This document shows, piece after piece, positions 5,100 to 9,866 of a stretch of DNA of 9,866 nucleotides. This stretch comes from Bacillota bacterium (GTDB taxonomy: Bacteria; Bacillota; Negativicutes; Sporomusales; UBA7701), in contig JAEZLU010000340.1 of the NCBI GenBank assembly GCA_023415075.1, forward strand, positions 1 to 9,866. Direction: 5' to 3'. The translations under genes and the position numbers were made by a program. The notes below the pieces were generated by a model that was given only the letters and a program-made list of their open reading frames with translations, made no database searches and was not told where the DNA came from. Numbering within the stretch: the first letter of the stretch is position 1; the number at the start of each line of letters is the position of its first letter.

Positions 5100-6126
5100 A
5101 GCCGATCACCTCGATTCCCAGATCATGTGTCTGGAGGTAGTTTAGGGCGCTTCGCACCGCGGCTTGGTCGCCGGTCAGCTCGACGACCAGGGTGCCGAAG
5201 AGGGTGTCCCGGACGGTGTCGATGCTGCCGGCCAGAATGTTGACGTCGATGTGGTGCTTGCGGATGAGGCGGGCGATGAAGGCTTCCTCGGCCAGCGGGC
5301 CGAGGAAGGTCAGCCGCAGCAGCAGGCCGCCGTCGGCCAGCGGCACCGGCGAGAAGTCGCAGCCGGCCAGCAGGGGCGGCAGGTCGTGGCTGACGATGGC
5401 CCGGACGAATTCGCGGGTGGTAGGTGTCTGCGGGCGGACGAAGAGGTCGACCACCGGCCCCTCTTCGATGATAACCCCGTCCTCGATGACGGCGACGCGG
5501 TCGCAGATTTCCTTGACAACTTGCATCTCGTGGGTTATGAGGATAATGGTGAGTTGAAGCTTGCGGTTGATGTCCCGGAGCAGGGCAAGGATCGAGCGGG
5601 TGGTCTGGGGATCAAGGGCCGAGGTGGCCTCGTCGCACAGCAGCACCTTGGGCCGGCTGGCCAGGGCCCGGGCGATGGCCACCCGCTGCTTCTGGCCGCC
5701 GCTCAGTTGGGCGGGGTACTGGTCTTTGCGGTCGGTGAGGCCGACCAGTTCTAAAAGCGGCAGAACTTCGGCGGCGATCGTCTTGCTGTCATGGCCGACC
5801 AGTTCCAGCGGGAAGGCCACGTTTTCATAGACCGTCCGGCTGGACAGCAGGTTGAAGTGTTGGAAGATCATGCCGATCTTTTTGCGGGTTTCCCGCAGTT
5901 GCCGCTCCGGCTGGTCGCTGATGTCCTCGCCGTCGACCACCACTTTGCCGGCCGACGGCCTCTCCAGCATATTTATGCAGCGGATAAGCGTGCTCTTGCC
6001 AGCGCCGCTTTTGCCGATTATGCCGTAAATTTCGCCGGCCCTGACGCTGAGGTCGACCCCTTTGAGGGCCCGGATGGGCCCGGCCGCGCCCCGGTATTCT
6101 TTAGTTATGCCGGTTAGTTTGATCAT
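5068..6126 (-). CDS. metN: Methionine ABC transporter, ATP-binding protein MetN
   Basis: A 352-residue ABC ATPase. Seen: Walker A GKSGAGKST (38-46), Q-loop glutamine (Q89, IFQHFNLL), signature LSGGQ (141-145), Walker B VLLCDE (161-166) with D-loop SALD, and H-loop histidine (H199). The C-terminal part (about 270-350) corresponds to the NIL regulatory domain that binds methionine in MetN proteins and gives trans-inhibition. The ATG has AAGGAG six to seven bases upstream. It powers methionine import and overlaps metI. Confidence 0.96.
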   Translation of the reverse strand: MIKLTGITKEYRGAAGPIRALKGVDLSVRAGEIYGIIGKSGAGKSTLIRCINMLERPSAGKVVVDGEDISDQPERQLRETRKKIGMIFQHFNLLSSRTVYENVAFPLELVGHDSKTIAAEVLPLLELVGLTDRKDQYPAQLSGGQKQRVAIARALASRPKVLLCDEATSALDPQTTRSILALLRDINRKLQLTIILITHEMQVVKEICDRVAVIEDGVIIEEGPVVDLFVRPQTPTTREFVRAIVSHDLPPLLAGCDFSPVPLADGGLLLRLTFLGPLAEEAFIARLIRKHHIDVNILAGSIDTVRDTLFGTLVVELTGDQAAVRSALNYLQTHDLGIEVIGYVARHHRITG

Positions 6127-6162
6127 GGTTTCTCCTTTCTGGCGGCGCCCGCGCGGATGGGC

Positions 6163-6188
6163 AGCGGCCGGCCTGTTACCAGGCCGCT
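6163..6188 (-). other. Hairpin over the metQ stop codon
   Basis: GGCCTG (6170-6175) and CAGGCC (6180-6185) flank a four-base loop containing the metQ stop; alternatively AGCGGCC (6163-6169) pairs with GGCCGCT (6182-6188). There is no following T-tract. Such intercistronic hairpins can protect the upstream message, which would favour the binding protein over the ATPase and permease. Confidence 0.4.
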
Positions 6189-7000
6189 ACAACCGACCCT
6201 TTGTATTTCTCGTCAATCCATTGTTTGACTTCCGGCGAGCGGTAGGCTTTTAAGAGTTTCTGGAAAACCGGGTCGTCCTTATCCTTGCTACGGACAACTA
6301 CAATGTTGGCGTAGGGCGAGTCGGCGGCTTCGATGATGATGGCGTCTTTGGTCGGCACCAAACCGGCGACGATGGCGTAGTTGGTATTGATGGCGGCGGC
6401 GTCGACGTCGCCGAGCGACCGTGGGATTTGGGCGGCGTCGAGTTCTTTTATTTTCAGGCCCTTGGGGTTGTCGGTGATGTCGGCGACCGTCGCCTTGATG
6501 TCGGCGTCGGCTTTGAGCTTGATGATCCCGGCCTTGGCGAGAATAAGCAGGGCCCGGCCGCCGTTGGTGGGATCGTTGGGGATGGCCACCGTGGCGCCGT
6601 TTTTGAGGTCGGCCAGGTTCTTGACTTTTTGGGAGTAGATGCCCATCGGGAAGATGACCGTTTTGCCGATGGTAACGATCTCATATTTGCGGTCCTTGAC
6701 CTGCTGGTCGAGGAAGGGCTGGTGCTGGTAGCTATTGGCGTCGATGTCGCCCTGGCTGAGGGCGATGTTGGGGGTGATGTAGTCGTTGAACTCGACGATC
6801 TGGATATCCAGCCCGTCTTTGGCGGCCGCCTTTTTGACCTGCTCGATTATCTCGGCGTGCGGTCCGGCGGTGACGCCGACCTTTATGCTTTTTTTCTCGG
6901 CCGCCGGCGCTTGCGGCGTCGCCGCTTTCTGGCCGCCGCAGCCGGCCGCCAGGACGGCGATCAGGCCGAGGATTGCGAGTAGTGCTGCTATCTTTTTCAT
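6176..7000 (-). CDS. metQ: Methionine-binding lipoprotein MetQ
   Basis: A 274-residue NlpA/MetQ-family substrate-binding lipoprotein. The N-terminus MKKIAALLAILGLIAVLAAG is a lipoprotein signal peptide with C21 as the lipidated cysteine. The mature part shows the family landmarks VGVTAGPHAEI, EFNDYITPNIAL, DIDANSYQHQPFLD, IPNDPTNGGRALL, and a C-terminal YRSPEVKQWIDEKYKGSVV. It captures methionine outside the membrane and delivers it to MetNI. The frame is open to an ATG at 7141, but the ATG at 7000 has GGAGG eight bases upstream and yields the signal peptide; the extra 47 codons cover the attenuator. Here the order is metQ-metN-metI, unlike the common N-I-Q order. Confidence 0.96.
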   Translation of the reverse strand: MKKIAALLAILGLIAVLAAGCGGQKAATPQAPAAEKKSIKVGVTAGPHAEIIEQVKKAAAKDGLDIQIVEFNDYITPNIALSQGDIDANSYQHQPFLDQQVKDRKYEIVTIGKTVIFPMGIYSQKVKNLADLKNGATVAIPNDPTNGGRALLILAKAGIIKLKADADIKATVADITDNPKGLKIKELDAAQIPRSLGDVDAAAINTNYAIVAGLVPTKDAIIIEAADSPYANIVVVRSKDKDDPVFQKLLKAYRSPEVKQWIDEKYKGSVVAAW

Positions 7001-7071
7001 TAATTTTTCCTCCATTCGTTTTCGGTATGTCTCCGGCCGGCCTATACGTGTCGCCTCCTTTCCGCCTGCCG

Positions 7072-7122
7072 AAAAAGCCAAAGGCCAAGACGCTCCCCCG
7101 CAAGAGGGAGTGCCTTGGCCTT
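7072..7122 (-). terminator. Second intrinsic terminator in the metQ leader
   Basis: A nine-base-pair stem, CTTGGCCTT (7114-7122) with AAGGCCAAG (7081-7089), has an inner GGGAG/CTCCC stem (7106-7110 with 7093-7097). On the minus strand it is followed by TTTGGCTTTTT; the main T5 is the complement of 7072-7076. Its layout (AAGGC outer stem, internal loop, inner stem, T-tract) matches the cysK attenuator. It stands between the SAM-I terminator and metQ. Confidence 0.75.
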
Positions 7123-7154
7123 CAGTTGTCTGATCAGCCAATCACTATCGATTT
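7115..7154 (-). promoter_or_regulatory. Candidate antiterminator/regulatory RNA element in the metQ leader (copy 2)
   Basis: On the minus strand, AAAT..ATAGTG is followed by a hairpin: TTGGCT (complement of 7136-7141), GA, TCAG, a four-base loop, CTGA, A, then GGCCAA (complement of 7115-7120). The inner stem and internal loop are identical to copy 1 in the cysK leader. The outer stem differs but remains paired. The 3' arm is shared with the 5' arm of the terminator at 7072-7122, so the folds compete. Confidence 0.55.
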
Positions 7155-7157
7155 GGT

Positions 7158-7185
7158 AAATAAAAACGCCCTTCGAGGAAGGGCG
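7158..7185 (-). terminator. SAM-I riboswitch terminator (metQNI operon)
   Basis: CGCCCTTC (7167-7174) pairs with GAAGGGCG (7178-7185) around a three-base loop, followed on the minus strand by TTTTTATTT. The GAGGAA next to the P1 3' arm can pair with TTCCTC of this hairpin to form the antiterminator. Confidence 0.92.
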
Positions 7186-7203
7186 CATGTCGCATTGCCG
7201 TTC

Positions 7204-7305
7204 CTCTCATCTGCCAGGATCTCTCCTGCTGGATTTGGCACCACTGCGCTGCGCGCCGGTTGCCGGGTGTCATCGGGCCAGTCCCTCGACCTCTCTGGAT
7301 AAGAG
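7204..7305 (-). promoter_or_regulatory. SAM-I (S-box) riboswitch upstream of metQNI
   Basis: Same core as the aptamer at 4263-4364: P1 arms CTCTTATC and GATGAGAG, GGCCCGATGA kink-turn, CCCGGCAACC, and GGTGCCAAATCC. It precedes a canonical terminator, and SAM should repress the methionine importer. Unusually it is followed by a second attenuator before metQ. Confidence 0.97.
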
Positions 7306-7326
7306 TGGTTTATTTAGTTGTTTTAG

Positions 7327-7356
7327 ATATTAGCACACGTTTAGCGACGATGTCAA
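7327..7356 (-). promoter_or_regulatory. Promoter of the metQNI operon
   Basis: On the minus strand TTGACA (complement of 7351-7356) and TAATAT (complement of 7327-7332) are 18 bases apart, exactly as before the DUF2292 operon. Transcription would start near 7320. Confidence 0.75.
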
Positions 7357-7400
7357 TAATAACAGGTAAAAAAATTGATCAGTTGGCAGGCGCCCGGTCG

Positions 7401-7447
7401 GACGGCCCGGACAAAGGGGCAGGCTTTCGCCTGCGGAAAAGGCCGTC
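7401..7447 (-). terminator. Hairpin after the arsenic block (weak terminator)
   Basis: GACGGCC (7401-7407) can pair with GGCCGTC (7441-7447), enclosing a perfect GCAGGC-GAAA-GCCTGC tetraloop hairpin (7419-7434, as read on the minus strand). It overlaps the stop codon of the Fe-S gene. The nearest T-run on the minus strand (T7, complement of about 7366-7372) is some 30 bases further on, so termination efficiency is uncertain. Confidence 0.4.
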
Positions 7448-8114
7448 AGGCTCGGGCCGGGCAGGCGGCCCGGCACTGCCAGCATTTGACCAGGTTATGA
7501 CCGCGGGCCGATTTGACCGACAGGTTGCTGCGGCACTTGAGCTGCTCGACCGAACCGGTGCCGTCGAGGGCGCCAACCGGACAGGCCTCCAGGCACAGCC
7601 GGCAGTCCGGCAGACAGAGACCGGGGGCGGCGGCCGCCGGAGTAAGCACCAGATCGGTCAGGATGGATACGAATTCGACCCGGTTGCCGTATTCCGGGGT
7701 TATCACCAGGGCGTTCTTGCCGATGACGCCGAGGCCGGCTTTGACGGCAGCGTGGCGATGGGAGAGGATGCCCATGCCATGTTTGCGGTCTTCCTCCCAG
7801 TGAAAATACGGGTCATCGGCCGGCACCGGCACGGCCAGGCCGCCCTGGGCCTCGATGAAGAGGGCGACGACCCGGGCCAGCTCGTCGAGCTGCTTGACGT
7901 TATTCAGGTGGTGGGCGGTGTAGACTACCTGGTTAGCTGAGCCCACGGCCCCCGCCGGCAGGGCCCTGGCGAGGACGACGACGCTCCTGACCCGGGGCAT
8001 GATGTCCTGCGGCCGGAAACCAGCCGGTGCCTCGGCGAAGCTGGCGGCGGCGGCAAAGCCAACAAGATCGGCCCCGCGGTCCAGGGCATACTGGCGGATT
8101 TTTTCTTCAGGCAT
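7446..8114 (-). CDS. QueG-like 2x[4Fe-4S] protein (epoxyqueuosine reductase family relative)
   Basis: A 222-residue cytoplasmic iron-sulfur protein. The middle, HGMGILSHRHAAVKAGLGVIGKNALVI (112-138), resembles the QueG/COG1600 family. Eight cysteines form two clusters: C167, C171, C174 and C178 (CLPDCRLCLEACPVGAL), then C194, C211, C214 and C218 (CWQCRAACP). QueG itself is usually longer (300 or more residues) with C-terminal HEAT-like repeats and cobalamin binding, which are absent, so this is a short paralog and not safely queG. The ATG has GGAGG about nine bases upstream. It lies 44 bases after the arsenic methyltransferase fusion with no terminator between, so it is probably cotranscribed. 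An electron-transfer or reductase role toward arsenicals is only inference. Confidence 0.8.
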   Translation of the reverse strand: MPEEKIRQYALDRGADLVGFAAAASFAEAPAGFRPQDIMPRVRSVVVLARALPAGAVGSANQVVYTAHHLNNVKQLDELARVVALFIEAQGGLAVPVPADDPYFHWEEDRKHGMGILSHRHAAVKAGLGVIGKNALVITPEYGNRVEFVSILTDLVLTPAAAAPGLCLPDCRLCLEACPVGALDGTGSVEQLKCRSNLSVKSARGHNLVKCWQCRAACPARA

Positions 8115-8158
8115 TATTTTCCCCTCCCGCTATAGTTCGAATATAAGCGCAGGCTTAA

Positions 8159-9433
8159 TTACTCCGCCAGCTTCATGGCGACGGCGCCCGCGCAGCAGGT
8201 GGTCACGGCCGGGCTGCCGAGGAGGCCGGCCGGCACCGCCGCCCGCTCGACGGCCGCGAAGCCGCGCCTGGCGAAGTAGTCGGCCGCGGTGTGGGTGAAC
8301 AGGTAGACGGAAGCGCCACCGACGGCCCTGGCCCGGGCGATGGCTTCGTCCAGCAGGGCGGCGGCCAGGCCGGCCTTGCGGCAGGCAGGCGCGACCGCCA
8401 GCGACCGTAGCAGGGCGGCGCCGTCATAGTATTCGCTGCCGATTACGCCGGCGACACCGTCTTTGTCGGCGACCAGGAAGCGGTCCAAGCTGGCGGCGAC
8501 CGCCACCGCGGTCAGGCCGGCGGCCGTCAGCAGCGCTTCAATCGGCCCGACGTCTTCCGGCCGGGCCGGGCGGATAGCGTAGTCGCGGCCTGGCGTGAGA
8601 AGGCTGGCCGGTTTTTTCGCCCGGATGAAGGCGCTGACAACGCTTCCGTCGAACGCCTCCAGGTCGGCAGGCTCGGCCCAGGGGGCGAGCTTGCGGGCCG
8701 CCGGGCCGGTAAGGTCGTATACTCTGGTGACGACGACCTCGATGTCGGCGAAACCGGCGGCGGCCAGTTTGCCTTTGTATTCCTGGTCGGTTAGGGCCCC
8801 GGCTACGCAACCGGCCCAGGCCAGGATATTTTTTTGCAGGTCCGCCGGCAGCGGCTTGGTTGTGACGATATCCGAGACGGCCACCCGGCCGCCGGGCCGG
8901 AGGACCCGGAAGATCTCGCGGAAGACCTGATCCTTGTCGGCCGACAGGTTGATGACGCAGTTGGAGATGACGACATCGACCGCTGCCGCCGGCAGGGGGA
9001 TGGCTTCGATATGGCCTTTGAGGAATTCGGCGTTGGTCAGCCCCGACTTGGCTTTGTTGGCGTTGGCTTCGGCCAGCATCTCGTCGGTCATGTCCAGGCC
9101 GTAGGCTTTGCCGGCCGAACCGACCCGCCGGGCGGACAAGAGTCCGTCAAGGCCGGCGCCGCTGCCGAGATCGAGAACGGTTTCGCCGGCGTGGAGGGCC
9201 CCCAGGGCGGTCGGGTTGCCGCAGCCCAGGGAGGTGGCCAGCAGGTTTTCCGGCAGGCCTTCGACTTCGTCGGCCTGATAGAGATTGCCGGTTATCGCCT
9301 CGGTGGCGTCCCTGGTGCCGCCGCAGCAGCCGGCCGGGCCGCCGCAGCCATTCTTGGCCTTGATGGCCTGGGCGTACTTCTGGCGCACTTGTTCGCGGAT
9401 TTCTTCGTCCGCCTGCTTACGTCCGGTTTTCAT
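8159..9433 (-). CDS. arsM: Arsenite methyltransferase ArsM fused to an ArsN2-like GNAT acetyltransferase
   Basis: A 424-residue two-domain protein. Residues about 1-275 are an ArsM-type SAM-dependent As(III) methyltransferase: SAM motif DLGSGAGLD (88-96), the conserved arsenic-site cysteines in SLGCGNP (C71), SNCVINLS (C159) and WAGCVAGAL (C209), and a CGGPAGCCGG segment (C30, C36, C37). Residues about 285-424 are a GNAT domain resembling ArsN2, with an acetyl-CoA loop RKAGLA (352-357) and YLFTHTAADYFARRGF (377-392). ArsM alone is usually about 260-380 residues. An in-frame ATG at 9454 overlaps the permease stop (ATGA), but the ATG at 9433 has GGAGG eight bases upstream and is preferred. It methylates arsenite for detoxification; the GNAT substrate is unknown. 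Confidence 0.9.
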   Translation of the reverse strand: MKTGRKQADEEIREQVRQKYAQAIKAKNGCGGPAGCCGGTRDATEAITGNLYQADEVEGLPENLLATSLGCGNPTALGALHAGETVLDLGSGAGLDGLLSARRVGSAGKAYGLDMTDEMLAEANANKAKSGLTNAEFLKGHIEAIPLPAAAVDVVISNCVINLSADKDQVFREIFRVLRPGGRVAVSDIVTTKPLPADLQKNILAWAGCVAGALTDQEYKGKLAAAGFADIEVVVTRVYDLTGPAARKLAPWAEPADLEAFDGSVVSAFIRAKKPASLLTPGRDYAIRPARPEDVGPIEALLTAAGLTAVAVAASLDRFLVADKDGVAGVIGSEYYDGAALLRSLAVAPACRKAGLAAALLDEAIARARAVGGASVYLFTHTAADYFARRGFAAVERAAVPAGLLGSPAVTTCCAGAVAMKLAE

Positions 9434-9450
9434 TGTTCTTGCCTCCTTAC

Positions 9451-9866
9451 TCATACTACCGCGTTGAAAAGGTAACCGGTGAGAATGATGGCGACGGCCA
9501 GGATGCCGGCAAAAATGCCGATAAGCTTGGGCTTGAGCACCCGGCGGAGGATGATCATCTCCGGAAAGCTTATTGCGCTGACGGCCATCATGAAAGCCAG
9601 CGAGGTGCCGAGCGGCAGGCCTTTCTCGATCAGGGCGTAGATGATCGGCACCATGCCGGAGGCGCTGTTGTAGAGGGGCACGCCCAGCAGGACGACCAGC
9701 GGCACGGCCAGCGGATTGCCGCGACCGGCGTATTCAACCAGGAAGGCGTCCGGCACGTAGCCGTGGATAAAGCCGCCGATAGCCAGAGCAGCGATGATGT
9801 ATGGGCCGATTTTTTTCAGCAGGGCAAGGGTGAAGTCGTTGGCCGCCTGGCAGCGCTCGGCGAAGG
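9451..9866 (-). CDS. arsP: ArsP/DUF318-family permease, C-terminal part (N-terminus beyond right edge)
   Basis: The minus frame is open to the window edge, giving 138 residues that end in a TGA at 9451-9453. Characteristic stretches are GVPLYNSASGMVPIIYALIE, KGLPLGTSLAFMMAVSAISF and PEMIILRRVLKPKLIGIF, followed by a final hydrophobic helix ending in GYLFNAVV. This is the pattern of the PF03773 permeases, which include ArsP, an exporter of trivalent organoarsenicals. The next gene makes methylated arsenic, so export of methylarsenite fits well. Other members of the family have been linked to other metals, so ArsP is favoured by context rather than proved. The GTG at 9756 is internal. Confidence 0.85.
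   Translation of the reverse strand, partial: FAERCQAANDFTLALLKKIGPYIIAALAIGGFIHGYVPDAFLVEYAGRGNPLAVPLVVLLGVPLYNSASGMVPIIYALIEKGLPLGTSLAFMMAVSAISFPEMIILRRVLKPKLIGIFAGILAVAIILTGYLFNAVV

Noticed and set aside
7001..7141. N-terminal extension of MetQ by 47 codons
   Set aside because: It would bury the lipoprotein signal peptide and translate the attenuator; the ATG at 7000 has a strong ribosome binding site.

Overview
The window looks like chromosomal DNA from a GC-rich, anaerobic Firmicute, possibly a Negativicutes/Sporomusa-type organism. The clues are strong AGGAGG-type ribosome binding sites, SAM-I (S-box) riboswitches with intrinsic terminators, and genes typical of that group. The exact taxon cannot be fixed from sequence alone. 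Nearly all genes lie on the minus strand; the exception is a small DMT-type membrane protein at 479-901.

Layout from left to right. 1-250: start of a cupin protein, running off the left edge. 251-478: divergent intergenic region with a hairpin plus T-tract. 479-901 (+): half-size EamA transporter, closed by a bidirectional terminator at 989-1022. 1032-1346 (-): XRE-family regulator with a probable autoregulatory inverted repeat. 1456-2397 (-): cysteine synthase, with its own promoter and a leader that ends in an attenuator. 2611-3744 (-): cystathionine gamma-synthase/lyase-type enzyme. 3803-3994 and 4012-4176 (-): two tandem DUF2292 (YezD-like) mini-proteins behind a SAM-I riboswitch. 4446-7000 (-): metI, metN and metQ, a D-methionine/L-methionine ABC importer transcribed in the order Q-N-I behind a second SAM-I riboswitch. 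7446-9866 (-): an arsenic block with an ArsP-type permease (cut by the right edge), an ArsM methyltransferase fused to an ArsN2-like acetyltransferase, and a small 2x[4Fe-4S] QueG-like protein.

The central region is a sulfur amino acid regulon. Methionine uptake (MetQNI), trans-sulfuration (MetB-like), the DUF2292 pair and CysK lie together. The two SAM-I promoter/aptamer cassettes are near copies (141 of 153 positions identical, no gaps), so uptake and synthesis should respond together to S-adenosylmethionine.

The most interesting signal is a second RNA element shared by the cysK and metQ leaders. A conserved block (AUAGUG, GAUCAGA, ACUGAAGGC) can form a small hairpin whose 3' arm is also the 5' arm of an intrinsic terminator. 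The outer stem differs between the two copies but stays paired. In the metQ leader this element follows the SAM-I riboswitch, giving two terminators in series. It matches no riboswitch or antiterminator class I recognise and is a candidate undescribed cis-regulatory RNA of sulfur metabolism.
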